Shown piece after piece: positions 27,924 through 37,690 of a stretch of 64,000 bases of DNA. Source of the DNA: an uncultured Colwellia sp. (GTDB taxonomy: Bacteria; Pseudomonadota; Gammaproteobacteria; Enterobacterales; Alteromonadaceae); the NCBI GenBank assembly GCA_913058395.1, contig CAJXQI010000018.1, positions 43,660 through 107,659 on the forward strand, in the 5' to 3' direction. The notes under the pieces were generated by a model. It made no database searches and was not told where the DNA came from. It saw only the letters and a program-made list of their open reading frames with translations. The first letter of the stretch is position 1. Each line of letters opens with the position of its first letter. The position numbers and the translations under genes were made by a program.

Positions 27924-29684
27924 ATGCTTAAAGAGATCATTCGTCGAGAACAAGTAAGTGATGACCATTTGCCTAAAACTTTGCATCCGATTATCCGACA
28001 AATCTATGCACGTAGAGGTGTCACTAATGAAACGCAGTTGGAACTTACTGCCTCGCATTTATGTGCGGTTGATAGTTTGAAAGGTTTACCCGAAGCATGT
28101 GCACTGTTGCATATTGCCTTGAAAGAACAAAAAAACATTACAGTTATCGGTGATTTTGATGCTGATGGCGCAACCAGTACTGCACTGATGATGGAAGCAT
28201 TAAAAATGCTTGGCTCTAATAATCACCATTTTTTAGTGCCTAATCGTTTTAAGTATGGCTATGGTCTAACCCCTGAAATTGTTGAAATAGCTGCTTCGCA
28301 AGGGGCACAAGTTTTGGTCACCGTGGATAATGGTATTAGCTGTATTGCCGGTGTTAACCGAGCGAAAGCATTAGGTTTAGAGGTTGTGGTAACTGATCAT
28401 CATTTACCTGGAAATGCCGTGCCAGCAGCCGATGCTATTGTAAATCCTAACCAAGTAGGGTGTAACTTTGCCAGTAAATCTTTGGCGGGCGTCGGTGTCG
28501 CATTTTATTTCATGTTGGCACTGAGAAAGTATTTACGTGAACAAGCTTGGTTTGAACATCAAAATATCAGTGAGCCAAACATTGCTCAATTACTTGACCT
28601 TGTTGCCTTAGGCACAGTCGCAGATGTTGTTTCGCTTGATGCCAATAATCGTATTTTAGTGGAGCAAGGTTTAAAAAGAATTAGAGCTGGTGCAACACGT
28701 CCAGGTATACAAGCGTTGATTGAAATTGCAGGTAAAAATCAGCAAAAGCTAGTTGCTAGTGACTTTGGTTTTGCACTAGGACCAAGAATTAATGCGGCAG
28801 GGCGATTAGATGACATGGCCTTCGGCATTAATTGCTTATTAGCAAAAGATCTTTCGACAGCAAGAGTAATGGCCGCTGATTTAGATGATTTAAATAAGGC
28901 GCGTCGAGAAATAGAGCAAGGCATGCAAGTTGAAGCTGAACAAGTGCTTAAAAGTTTGCAATTTAGCGAAGAAAATTTACCGCACGGTATTAGCTTATTT
29001 CATGCTGATTGGCACCAAGGGGTTATTGGCATTGTTGCAGGACGGTTAAAAGAGAAGTATCACCGACCAAGTATTGTATTTGCTAGAGCCAACGATGAAG
29101 ATTCCAATAGTCTTGATAGCAGCAGTTATGATAGTACTAGCAATGAAATTAAAGGCTCTGCGCGTTCGATTCCTGGTTTGCATATTCGAGATTTACTTGA
29201 GCATATTGATAGCCAACACCCAGATATTATTCTTAAATTTGGCGGTCATGCCATGGCGGCAGGGCTATCGATTCATGCTGATAAATTTCAAGAGTTTTCA
29301 GCACTGTTTGAACAATATGCCCAACAATGGCTGAGTGTTGAAGCGCTAACAGGTGTATTAGCTTCAGATGGTAGTTTATTAACACAAGATATGACGCTTG
29401 GTTTTGCAGAGCTTTTACGTGCGGCGGGGCCGTGGGGACAAAATTTTCCAGAGCCTTTATTTGATGATACTTTCACGCTTGTTCAACAGCGTATTGTTGG
29501 TGAAAAACATTTAAAATTGGTCGTTGAGAAAGATCAGCAAATTTTCGATGCTATTGCTTTTAGTGTTGATATAAAGCGTTGGCCAGATCATAAAACAAAG
29601 CAAGTAAAGCTTGCTTATCGTCTCGATATTAATGAATTTCGCGGTAAGCAATCACTGCAATTAATGGTCGAACAATTAGACTAA
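27924..29684 (+). CDS. recJ: Single-stranded-DNA-specific 5'-3' exonuclease RecJ
   Basis: DHH-family nuclease for recombination and mismatch repair. The metal-binding motifs are intact: DFDADGATST near residue 78, TVDNG, and the DHH motif TDHHLPG near 158, followed by GTVADVVSL. The DHHA1 domain (FGGHAMAAGLS, near residue 440) and the C-terminal OB-type domain are present. ATG 27924 (MLKEIIRREQ) aligns with E. coli RecJ and gives 586 residues against 577; the longer frame from 27867 starts inside the terminator region. Confidence 0.95.
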   Translation: MLKEIIRREQVSDDHLPKTLHPIIRQIYARRGVTNETQLELTASHLCAVDSLKGLPEACALLHIALKEQKNITVIGDFDADGATSTALMMEALKMLGSNNHHFLVPNRFKYGYGLTPEIVEIAASQGAQVLVTVDNGISCIAGVNRAKALGLEVVVTDHHLPGNAVPAADAIVNPNQVGCNFASKSLAGVGVAFYFMLALRKYLREQAWFEHQNISEPNIAQLLDLVALGTVADVVSLDANNRILVEQGLKRIRAGATRPGIQALIEIAGKNQQKLVASDFGFALGPRINAAGRLDDMAFGINCLLAKDLSTARVMAADLDDLNKARREIEQGMQVEAEQVLKSLQFSEENLPHGISLFHADWHQGVIGIVAGRLKEKYHRPSIVFARANDEDSNSLDSSSYDSTSNEIKGSARSIPGLHIRDLLEHIDSQHPDIILKFGGHAMAAGLSIHADKFQEFSALFEQYAQQWLSVEALTGVLASDGSLLTQDMTLGFAELLRAAGPWGQNFPEPLFDDTFTLVQQRIVGEKHLKLVVEKDQQIFDAIAFSVDIKRWPDHKTKQVKLAYRLDINEFRGKQSLQLMVEQLD

Positions 29685-29703
29685 AATACAGACTTAGCGC
29701 TAT

Positions 29704-29731
29704 AGCATTAATTGTTTAGACAATTAATGCT
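29704..29731. other. Perfect 12-base stem-loop before prfB
   Basis: AGCATTAATTGT and ACAATTAATGCT form a perfect 12-base stem with loop TTAG, 20 bases after the recJ stop and about 160 before prfB. No T-run follows, so it may be a weak terminator, an RNA-processing hairpin or an operator. Confidence 0.5.
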
Positions 29732-29890
29732 AATAACTCTCCATAAAAATATAATAAAAAGACAATTTCTCTACACACGCAAGCATTTATTTAGTCGCAT
29801 AATTAGGCTACAATGCGCGACTGTTTTTTGGTTATTTTTCCCTTTATTCTCCAATTTATTTATCAATGATGGCGTGACAGTTAAAAAAGT

Positions 29891-30989
29891 ATGTTAGAAG
29901 TTAATCCAGTACTCAGTAAAATTAAAGAAATCCGCGAACGTACTAATATGCTTCGGGGGTACCTTTGACTACGATCAAAAGTCAGAACGTTTGGTTGAAG
30001 TGGTTCGCGAATTAGAATCGCCAGACGTATGGAATGAGCCTGAAAGGGCACAAGCATTAGGTCGTGAACGTTCAGCATTAGAAGCTGTAGTTGAAACCAT
30101 AGATGAAATGGATTCTGGTTGTGAAGACATTGAAGGTTTAGTTGAACTTGCCGTTGAAGAAGATGACGAAGAAACCTTTAACGATGCCGGTGTTGAAACG
30201 AAAGCATTGGAAGCGAGTTTAGAAAAGTTAGAGTTTCGTCGGATGTTTTCCGGCGAGCAAGACGCCAATAACTGCTATTTAGATATTCAGTCAGGATCTG
30301 GTGGTACAGAAGCGCAAGATTGGGCTGAAATGCTGATGCGCATGTATTTGCGTTGGGGTGAAGCCAATGGTTATAAAACTGAAGCTATTGAAGTAACCGA
30401 TGGCGATGTAGCTGGTATTAAAGGCTGTACCATAAAATATACGGGTGAGTACGCTTTTGGCTGGTTACGAACAGAAACTGGTGTTCATCGTTTAGTGCGA
30501 AAATCTCCTTTTGATTCAAGTGGCCGTCGTCATACCTCATTTGCCTCTGCGTTTATTTATCCAGAAATAGACGACAACATTGAAATTGATATTAATCCTG
30601 CTGATTTACGCATAGATACATTCCGCGCGTCTGGTGCGGGTGGTCAGCATGTTAACAAAACTGACTCTGCTATACGTATTACTCACGAGCCTACTGGCGC
30701 TGTAGTTGCGTGTCAGGCGGATCGTTCGCAGCATAAAAACCGTGCTACTGCGATGAAATTGCTGAAAGCTAAATTGTATGAAATGGAAATGCAAAAGCAA
30801 AATGAAGGTAAACAAGAATTAGAAGACGGAAAATCTGATATCGGTTGGGGCAGCCAAATACGCTCTTATGTATTGGATGACAGCCGAATTAAAGACTTAC
30901 GCACAGGCATAGAAAACCGTAATACCCAGGCGGTATTAGACGGCGACTTAAACAAATTTTTAGAAGCTAGTTTAAAGTCTGGCTTATAA
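29891..30989 (+). CDS. prfB: Peptide chain release factor 2, with programmed +1 frameshift
   Basis: Releases finished proteins at UGA and UAA. The gene is read in two frames: 25 codons from ATG 29891 to CTT at 29963-29965, then an in-frame TGA at 29966-29968. A +1 shift at CTT-T continues as DYDQKS in the second frame to 30989, giving 365 residues, exactly as in E. coli RF2. The slippery CTTTGAC and the upstream GGGGG that acts as an internal Shine-Dalgarno are both present. The GGQ motif is at 250-252 ([12 protein letters not shown]) and the RF2 stop-reading motif SPF is in [11 protein letters not shown]. It is followed by lysS, 45 bases away, as in E. coli. Confidence 0.97.
29951..29969 (+). 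promoter_or_regulatory. prfB +1 frameshift site
   Basis: The segment reads CTT CGG GGG TAC CTT TGA C. The GGGGG three bases before the CTT acts as a stimulating anti-Shine-Dalgarno contact, and the poorly terminated UGA-C lets RF2 shortage raise frameshifting, giving autoregulation. E. coli has AGG GGG at the same place; here the first codon is CGG. Confidence 0.95.
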
Positions 30990-31034
30990 ACATATTAATT
31001 TAAATAGAATATTACGTTAAACACGAGAAATAAA

Positions 31035-32576
31035 ATGACTGATCAAGCGAACCAAGACGAAAATAAGTTGATTGCCGAGCGTCGTGGCAAATTAGTAAAA
31101 ATTCGAGAAAACTGTCCGGCTAATGGCCATCCAAACAAGTTTGACCGAAAACACTATGCCGCTGATTTACAAGCTGAACACGGTGAGAAAGATAAAGAAA
31201 CGCTTGAAGCTGAAACAGGCATTTACAGCATTGCTGGTCGTGTGATGGCAAAACGTGGTCCATTCTTAGTATTACAAGACATGACTGGCCGCATTCAGGC
31301 TTACGCACACAAAACTGTGCAAAAAGACATTAAAGAGCGTTGGGGCACTTTAGATATTGGTGATATTATCGGTGTTACTGGTACTATGCATATGTCAGGT
31401 AAAGGTGATTTATACGTCAATATGGACAAATACGAGCTTTTAACAAAGTCGCTTCGTCCATTACCAGAAAAGTTCCACGGTTTATCAGACGTTGAAACGA
31501 AATATCGTCAACGCTACGTTGACTTAATTATCAATGAAGATACCCGTAATACTTTTAAAGTACGTTCAAAAATTGTTGATGGTATTCGTAAATTTTTAAC
31601 TGACCGTGATTTCATGGAAGTTGAAACGCCAATGCTACAAACCATTCCAGGTGGCGCAACAGCTAAGCCTTTTGAAACCTTCCACAATGCCTTAGACATT
31701 CAAATGTACATGCGTATCGCGCCAGAGCTTTACTTGAAACGTTTGGTTGTTGGTGGTTTTGAAAAAGTTTTTGAAATTAACCGTAACTTCCGTAACGAAG
31801 GTTTATCAACGCGTCATAATCCAGAATTTACCATGATTGAATTCTACCAAGCCTACGCTGATTACCATGACTTGATGAACCTTACTGAAGACATGCTACG
31901 CACGTTAGCAGAAGACGTAATGGGCTCAGCTATTATTCGTAATACCGTGAAAGATGCTGATGGTGAAGTAGTAGAAGAGAAATTCTATGATTTCGGTCAG
32001 AAGTTTACCCGTTTATCGATGGTTGATGCGATTTTATTACACGGTAATGATTTAGACGAAAACATTTTACGTAATCCAGAAGAAAATTTTGACGCGCTTA
32101 AAGCGATGGCAAAATCTGTTGGCGTAAAAGAAACTGATGCCTCTAAAGTATGGGGTGCTGGTAAGTACATCTGTGAAATATTTGAAGAAGTTGCCGAGCA
32201 TATGCTTGATCAACCTACTTTTATTACAGAATACCCGTGGGAAGTTTCACCATTAGCACGTAGAAACGATGAAAATCCATTCATTACTGACCGTTTTGAA
32301 TTCTTTGTTGGTGGTCGTGAACTAGCAAATGGCTTCTCAGAGTTAAATGATGCCGAAGACCAAGCGGCACGTTTCCAAAATCAAGTAGCAGGTAAAGATG
32401 CTGGTGATGATGAAGCGATGCATTTTGACGCTGACTATATTCAAGCACTTGAATACGGTTTACCACCAACTGCTGGTGAAGGTATTGGTATCGATCGTTT
32501 AGTGATGTTATTCACTGATTCACCAACCATTAAAGACGTTATTTTATTCCCTCATATGCGTCCGTTAGCTGAATAA
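31035..32576 (+). CDS. lysS: Lysyl-tRNA synthetase, class II
   Basis: Charges tRNA-Lys. An OB-fold anticodon-binding domain (about 60-165) is followed by the class II catalytic core: motif 1 near [15 protein letters not shown], motif 2 [18 protein letters not shown] and motif 3 [12 protein letters not shown] near the C-terminus. The 513 residues compare with 505 in E. coli. It is downstream of prfB, the usual partner, and closes with a terminator. Confidence 0.96.
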   Translation: MTDQANQDENKLIAERRGKLVKIRENCPANGHPNKFDRKHYAADLQAEHGEKDKETLEAETGIYSIAGRVMAKRGPFLVLQDMTGRIQAYAHKTVQKDIKERWGTLDIGDIIGVTGTMHMSGKGDLYVNMDKYELLTKSLRPLPEKFHGLSDVETKYRQRYVDLIINEDTRNTFKVRSKIVDGIRKFLTDRDFMEVETPMLQTIPGGATAKPFETFHNALDIQMYMRIAPELYLKRLVVGGFEKVFEINRNFRNEGLSTRHNPEFTMIEFYQAYADYHDLMNLTEDMLRTLAEDVMGSAIIRNTVKDADGEVVEEKFYDFGQKFTRLSMVDAILLHGNDLDENILRNPEENFDALKAMAKSVGVKETDASKVWGAGKYICEIFEEVAEHMLDQPTFITEYPWEVSPLARRNDENPFITDRFEFFVGGRELANGFSELNDAEDQAARFQNQVAGKDAGDDEAMHFDADYIQALEYGLPPTAGEGIGIDRLVMLFTDSPTIKDVILFPHMRPLAE

Positions 32577-32598
32577 TTAAATTCACTGATTAATATAC

Positions 32599-32632
32599 AA
32601 AAGGCGCTAGTTTAAAAACTAACGCCTTTTTT
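32599..32632. terminator. Terminator after lysS
   Basis: AAAAGGCGCTAGTTT pairs with AACTAACGCCTTTT (one mismatch) and runs into T residues. It lies between convergent genes and could also serve the minus-strand gene. Confidence 0.85.
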
Positions 32633-32647
32633 TCATTTAGGAGTTTA

Positions 32648-33910
32648 TTACAGTTGGGTATCAGTTAAGCCCCAAATAAAGGCTACAAAAGCTGTTAAGC
32701 CTAAAAGCATCATATAAAGCATGCCAACGACATTATATTTCACAACTGTTAAAAGCTTTCCTTGTTTATAAACACGCTTTTGCATTAAAAATAAATAGAT
32801 GGGTAACCAAATTAAGGCGGCGTAACTACCATACTCTAATAGGCCTCTTAATAAAGTGTTTGTTTCATCAAGATAGTCATATAACCAATCAGCAAGCTGC
32901 ACAAGTAAAATAGTTAAGAAGATAAAGCTATGACTATGTAAAGCTACGGTTAAATGCTCCATATATAAACGCCTTGAAAACATATATATTATTTTTAATA
33001 GTGCTGCAAACAAAGGTAAAACAATAAACATTAGCTGTGGTAGCTTACTTACAGACTCTTTAAAAAGTGGTGTTGGATCAGAGTTAAAGGCTTTCGTTGC
33101 TTTTTTCTCTAATAGCTCAGTAAATTCGTTCAATTTCTTATTATTTTCTATCGAAAGGAAGTCGAAGGTTACCGTACCATCAGCATTATTGGAGAATGTC
33201 ACTTGCTCATCGACTAATTCTGTAAGTTTCCCTTCGTTTATAAGCTTCAATTGCTCAATGGCATCCGTTAATTCTTTTTCATCTTTGTCTTTTAACTTGC
33301 CACCATTTCGCATTTTTTTAAATTCTAATAAAACGATTTCATCGGTAATTCCTGCGGCAAGTATTGCACCTTTGTTGCTTAATGCTCTTTGATAGTCTGT
33401 ATATTTCTTTACTTCTTTCTCGATACTCTCAGCAGTTATTATATCCTTATTTTCTATGGCCTCGACTTTATTTTTATTAAGCTCCTTCAAATACTCGGTA
33501 ACTTTTTGATTAGACTCAAGAGAGTTTTGCTTTTCAAAAATACTGTTACTGGTTAATAAATTAAGTGATAGAAAAAAAACTATACTAATAAATAAATATA
33601 AACGCAGCGGCGGAACATAATGAACACGTCTACCAGCAATATATTCATTGGTTAAAAAACCAGGCTTTAGCATAAGTGGGATTAATGTTCTGCTTGCTCG
33701 AGAATCGAAACTAAAAATATCGTCAAGCAGATGTAAGATAACGGTCCAGAAATACTTTAAAGTAGATTCAACCGATTGGCCGCATTGACTACAGAATGAG
33801 CCGATAACTTGTGAATGACAATTTTCACAAATAACGTCCTTCTTCTCACTATCAATTTCACTATCAGTAATTGCCAGTGTCATGCTATTAGTTTTTTTAT
33901 CGTTAGACAT
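32648..33910 (-). CDS. DUF3667 membrane protein with zinc ribbon
   Basis: A 420-residue protein of unknown function. Near residues 28-43 there is a zinc-ribbon pattern (CENCHS, then FCSQCGQS). The DUF3667 signature follows: TLIPLMLKPGFLTNEYIAGRR then VPPLRLYLF, with membrane segments near 107-125 and four or so more after residue 285. Between them is a long charged, lysine/glutamate-rich part (about 130-280) likely facing one side of the membrane. The family is found in many bacteria with no assigned role. The gene stands alone. Confidence 0.8.
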   Translation of the reverse strand: MSNDKKTNSMTLAITDSEIDSEKKDVICENCHSQVIGSFCSQCGQSVESTLKYFWTVILHLLDDIFSFDSRASRTLIPLMLKPGFLTNEYIAGRRVHYVPPLRLYLFISIVFFLSLNLLTSNSIFEKQNSLESNQKVTEYLKELNKNKVEAIENKDIITAESIEKEVKKYTDYQRALSNKGAILAAGITDEIVLLEFKKMRNGGKLKDKDEKELTDAIEQLKLINEGKLTELVDEQVTFSNNADGTVTFDFLSIENNKKLNEFTELLEKKATKAFNSDPTPLFKESVSKLPQLMFIVLPLFAALLKIIYMFSRRLYMEHLTVALHSHSFIFLTILLVQLADWLYDYLDETNTLLRGLLEYGSYAALIWLPIYLFLMQKRVYKQGKLLTVVKYNVVGMLYMMLLGLTAFVAFIWGLTDTQL

Positions 33911-34153
33911 AATATTTGCAGTAAATAAAACAGTTACTTAGCATGATAACACTGTTTTTTTTGGGTGCAAATGTGATTTATAATTCAATTCTTACGAAGT
34001 TTTTCGTTTTTTGCAGACAGTTTTCTAATAAAAATAGCTTTTATTTACACAAAAATGATTAATATTTTGTATATCTTTAGTGCTGAATTGCTAATGTTCT
34101 GTTAAATTTAAGGGGTTACCGATCAAAGCAAGCCAAATAGCAGGAGAATTATA

Positions 34154-34699
34154 ATGGCATTTGAAGTTACCTTCGAGTTGAAAGAATCAGATTTAGAGCA
34201 TTTTCGCAATGTGATGAGAGAATCAAAGTCAGGCGCTCAAAACTTGAGTGAAACCGAAATTTTAGCAAACGCAAAAAGTCTTAGTGAAGATGTTAAAGGT
34301 GATGTACCGACATTTGTAAGCGAAAGGATTATAAAATTAGAAACTTTGGTTGCAATGATTGAAGATTCTGAATGGAAAATACCAGAAGAAGAACGTGCTG
34401 ATGTATTAAGTGCGTTAGCCTACTTTAGTGATCCAGAAGACTTAGTACCTGATCATATTCCTGTTTTAGGCTTTTTAGATGACGCGATTATGATTGAACT
34501 AGTCGCTGAAGAACTTAAAGATGACATTGAAGCTTTCCAAGAGTTTTGTGCTTACCGTACTCGTGAGGAAGGCCGTAAAGGTGATGTTACTGTCACTCGT
34601 GATGAATGGCTAGACTCTAAACGCAGAGAGCTGCATAGCCGTATGAGAAATCGTCGTTCAAAACGTGGCGGTCGCTCTGGGTTTCGTTCAATTTTCTAA
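34154..34699 (+). CDS. YkvA-like (DUF1232) protein
   Basis: A 181-residue protein. The DUF1232 core lies near residues 90-120 (ALAYFSDPEDLVPDHIPVLG followed by FLDDAIMIELV), which in many members is membrane-associated although this one is not strongly hydrophobic. The C-terminus is arginine-rich (RRSKRGGRSGFRS). Function unknown. It has an AGGAGAA ribosome site and its own terminator, so it is a single-gene unit. Confidence 0.82.
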   Translation: MAFEVTFELKESDLEHFRNVMRESKSGAQNLSETEILANAKSLSEDVKGDVPTFVSERIIKLETLVAMIEDSEWKIPEEERADVLSALAYFSDPEDLVPDHIPVLGFLDDAIMIELVAEELKDDIEAFQEFCAYRTREEGRKGDVTVTRDEWLDSKRRELHSRMRNRRSKRGGRSGFRSIF

Positions 34700-34739
34700 T
34701 TGAAGAAACTATTAGTTAACCTCAGCTAGTTTCAATGAC

Positions 34740-34768
34740 TAAAAAGCCGCTTCACGCGGCTTTTTTTA
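34740..34768 (+). terminator. Terminator after the DUF1232 gene
   Basis: AAAAAGCCGC, loop TTCAC-type, GCGGCTTTTTTT: a short GC stem with A-tract and seven T residues, 41 bases after the stop. Confidence 0.92.
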
Positions 34769-34827
34769 TGTTTAAGAATTTACATAGATGTCGATATAAA
34801 AAGTATCTATTTGCGGTTCATCATGAG

Positions 34828-34998
34828 CTAATTTGTGAGATAAAGCATTAAAACAAAAAATGCGATGATGATGCCGTTAAAAGCAAAAATATAACCGAAG
34901 CCTTTTAAGCCTTGTTTAACTGTGTAATTATTATTTTGTAAATACCAAAACCAAATAGCGCACATTAATAAAGGTATCAGAAAAAAGAGTCTAATCAT
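34828..34998 (-). CDS. Small two-helix membrane protein downstream of ampG
   Basis: A 56-residue protein beginning MIRLFFLIPLLMCAIWFWYL, with a second hydrophobic segment (GIIIAFFVLMLYLT) at the C-terminus and a short basic loop containing KQGLKGFGYIFAF. The ATG at 34998 lies two bases beyond the ampG stop, so it is translated with ampG. The longer frame to 35043 would overlap ampG and is less likely. I do not recognise the family; its tight coupling suggests a role with the transporter. Confidence 0.65.
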   Translation of the reverse strand: MIRLFFLIPLLMCAIWFWYLQNNNYTVKQGLKGFGYIFAFNGIIIAFFVLMLYLTN

Positions 34999-35000
34999 GT

Positions 35001-36260
35001 TTACGCTATCTCCTGTTGTTTTTGTTGGGATGGCTCTCGCCAAGGGGCTACTTTAAATAGCATGAGCATACCCGGTATAGCCAAGGCTGTGCACATAAAG
35101 TAAAAGTTGGTCCAACCTATTTGTTCTACAATAATTCCTGTTGTTGCATTAGCGAAAGTTCTAGGCAGTGCTGCAATGGCGGTAAATAACGCAATTTGAG
35201 TTGCGGCAAATGCCGGATTAGTATTCTTGGCTATAAAGGCAGTAATACCTGCAGCACCTAAACCAACGCCTAAATATTCAAAGCCCATTGCCATAGCTAA
35301 AGCGTAGGTATTGTGACCAATTTCTGCAAGTGCGGCAAAGCCTAATATACTGATTATCTGAACAAAACCAAATAGCCAAAGAGCACGATTAATACTTAGC
35401 TTAATCATGACTAAACCGCCAAGTGCTAAGCCAATGGTCATGGCTATCATCGATGCAGTTTTAGCGACAACGCCAATCTCTGTTTTTGTAAAACCTAAAT
35501 CTATAAAGAAAGGTGTTTGTAACGCGGTTGCCATATTGTCACCTAGCTTATATAGAAATAGAAAAAGTACCACTTGAAGCGCCGCTTTAATACCTTGGCT
35601 ATTAATGAAGTCTTTAAATGGCAACACAACAGCTTGCTTAAGCGTTTTTGGTGCGAGTTCCTCGGTATTCAGCTCTTTTATGGCAAGGCTTAATATAATG
35701 CCAATAAGCATAAAGGCAGCAACAATAATAAACACCGCTTGCCAACTGATATGGTCAGCCAATATAAAGGCTAACGAACCAGGTACTAAACCTGAAAGGC
35801 GATAGGCTTGCACATGAATTGAGTTACCTAAGCCTAATTCATGGTCAGGTAATAATTCTCGGCGATAGGCATCTAGCACAATATCTTGGCTGGCACTAAA
35901 AAATGCTACAGCAGCGGCCAAATACGCAACACTCCAAATATTCATAATGGGGTCAACAAAGCCAAATCCGGCGATCGAAAACAGCAGCAGAATTTGTGTA
36001 AGTAGCATCCAACTGCGCCGTCTTCCCATTACAGGTAGGGAATATCGATCCATTAATGGTGACCAGATGAATTTCCAAACGTAAGGAATGCCTATCAGTG
36101 AAAATAAACCAATTTCAGTAAGACTTACGCCTTCAGAACGCAACCATCCGGGAACAAGTTGATAAAGGATAAATAATGGCAGGCCAGAACTGAAACCTGT
36201 AAAAATACAGATCAGCATACGTCGATTAAATATGGCTTGCTTAAAGGTAGGGGATTGCAC
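35001..36260 (-). CDS. ampG: AmpG-family muropeptide permease (MFS)
   Basis: Inner-membrane importer for GlcNAc-anhydro-muropeptides in cell-wall recycling. The 419-residue protein has about 12 membrane segments and AmpG blocks: GFSSGLPLFILYQLVPGWLR, IGIPYVWKFIWSPLMDRY, GRRRSWML, and FFSASQDIVLDAYRRELL. The Asp in SASQDIVLDAYR is the conserved transport residue of the family. In E. coli ampG is next to yajG and bolA; both occur within 6 kb here. A small membrane protein follows immediately. Confidence 0.9.
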   Translation of the reverse strand: MQSPTFKQAIFNRRMLICIFTGFSSGLPLFILYQLVPGWLRSEGVSLTEIGLFSLIGIPYVWKFIWSPLMDRYSLPVMGRRRSWMLLTQILLLFSIAGFGFVDPIMNIWSVAYLAAAVAFFSASQDIVLDAYRRELLPDHELGLGNSIHVQAYRLSGLVPGSLAFILADHISWQAVFIIVAAFMLIGIILSLAIKELNTEELAPKTLKQAVVLPFKDFINSQGIKAALQVVLFLFLYKLGDNMATALQTPFFIDLGFTKTEIGVVAKTASMIAMTIGLALGGLVMIKLSINRALWLFGFVQIISILGFAALAEIGHNTYALAMAMGFEYLGVGLGAAGITAFIAKNTNPAFAATQIALFTAIAALPRTFANATTGIIVEQIGWTNFYFMCTALAIPGMLMLFKVAPWREPSQQKQQEIA

Positions 36261-36419
36261 TGCTAGTAATGCCTAATGAATGCGATAAAACGAATAGTGT
36301 TAGGCTATCAAAATGTATTAGTAAACAGAAGTTTAATATTCTCGATAAGGAAATTAATTTGTAAGTCTTTATCACTTGCCAATGAATGCGCAGTTGAGCT
36401 TTAAGAAGTTATTTTATTA

Positions 36420-36749
36420 TTATGGAATAGGGCGCCAACCTACACAGTCAATAGGGTAGCTGCCGACACCTGCGAAAAATTCTAAACAGGTCGACATTTC
36501 ACTTTTAAAATACAAATTACTTTCAAGAGTATTGGCACTATGTAAGCTTAACTCATGCATGATATGCCAAAAAACACGTTCTCTGGCATTGCTTGGTGTT
36601 TCATCACTAACGTGTAACAAAGTCCACTCTGCCATTGTATTTTCAACAAATTGGTCTAATTCAGTATAATGCAGAGAGTGATTTATCACTGCCGTAATAT
36701 AGGCACCGACTTGGGTTATTTTTTCATTGATAAACTGCTCAATTATCAT
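36420..36749 (-). CDS. Hypothetical 109-residue protein
   Basis: Acidic cytosolic protein beginning MIIEQFINEKITQVGAYITA. It contains ERVFWHIMHELSLHS and ends CLEFFAGVGSYPIDCVGWRP, a distinctive tail I cannot assign to a family. No signal peptide or membrane segment. Starting ATG is preceded on its strand by AAGGAACAT, a good ribosome site. It lies between ampG and the cyclophilin gene, separated from both. Confidence 0.65.
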   Translation of the reverse strand: MIIEQFINEKITQVGAYITAVINHSLHYTELDQFVENTMAEWTLLHVSDETPSNARERVFWHIMHELSLHSANTLESNLYFKSEMSTCLEFFAGVGSYPIDCVGWRPIP

Positions 36750-37065
36750 GATGTTCCTTACGATATAACTAAAGAATTTGACTTCTACTTTTAATGGAGG
36801 AAATGTCTATTTGTCCCCTGTAGCTATTGACATACTTACATTAGTTATCGTTGATAAAACTGATATTGTCAAAATATCAGTGAAATATTAAGCATGTGTA
36901 CCTTGAGTTTATTTCGTTGATATACGGCTTATACAAGTTGTACTTTTGCCGCAATGTTATCACAAGGTGTCCTTTAAGTGTATTACAGTCCACTTTAAGC
37001 GTTGGCTTTTGTTAGCTTCATATTAAGATAGAAGCTGAGCTGAATTTTAGTTAGCTGCGATATGT
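36750..37065. other. 316-base intergenic region with an inverted repeat
   Basis: No gene is seen. CTTTAAGTG (36972-36980) and CACTTTAAG (36991-36999) form a perfect nine-base inverted repeat without a T-run, 67 bases beyond the cyclophilin stop. It would carry the promoter of the 109-residue gene. Confidence 0.4.
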
Positions 37066-37647
37066 CTATGTGGCGGGTAGTAAGCTAGCTTTTATTAGCA
37101 TGATAGGTTTAATCGGAACATTTTCCCAATCCATTTCATCATTGTAATCAGTTTTGACCAATGTCATGGCGTCAACTACTTCTTGACCTTCAACAATGGC
37201 GCCAAAAACAGCGTAACCCCAACGTCTACCAGGGTCTAAACTAGAATTGTCAGCAACATTAAAAAAGAACTGTCTGTTCGCCGTATGCGGACGATTCTCC
37301 TTTGCCATTGCTATAGTGCCTATTTCATTTTTTAAGCCGTTACCCGACTCATTGATAATGTTGCCATTAACTTTCTTTAGTTCAAAATCTTTGGTGTAGC
37401 CGCCACCTTGCACGATAAACGCAGGCATGATGCGATGAAAAACTGTATCGTTATATTCGCCACTGACCACATAAGCTAAAAAGTTATCGACGGTGATTGG
37501 TGCTCGAATTCGATCCAATTCCACAATAATTACTCCCATCGAAGTTTCTAACTTTACTTGTGGAAATAAATTATCAGGGTCGATGGCACCATCTTGTGCA
37601 TTAGCACTTAATGACAGTACGAAAAGTAAAAGTGAAAAAATTCTCAT
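37066..37647 (-). CDS. Periplasmic-type cyclophilin peptidyl-prolyl isomerase
   Basis: Isomerises X-Pro bonds. A signal peptide (ending ANA near residue 17) predicts export, as for PpiA. The cyclophilin core has VKLETSMGVIIVELD, the catalytic arginine in DTVFHRIMPAFIVQGGG, NRQFFFNVADN and WGYAVFGAIVEGQEVVD. The 193 residues fit PpiA (190). It is followed by yajG upstream on the same strand with 43 bases between them. Confidence 0.92.
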   Translation of the reverse strand: MRIFSLLLFVLSLSANAQDGAIDPDNLFPQVKLETSMGVIIVELDRIRAPITVDNFLAYVVSGEYNDTVFHRIMPAFIVQGGGYTKDFELKKVNGNIINESGNGLKNEIGTIAMAKENRPHTANRQFFFNVADNSSLDPGRRWGYAVFGAIVEGQEVVDAMTLVKTDYNDEMDWENVPIKPIMLIKASLLPAT

Positions 37648-37690
37648 GGTGCTGATCCAAAAATAATTAATAGGAATAAGTTTTTAGTAA

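Noticed and set aside
29881..30078. Frame disruption in prfB as a pseudogene
   Set aside because: The internal TGA lies in the conserved RF2 frameshift context, so it is a regulatory site and not a mutation.
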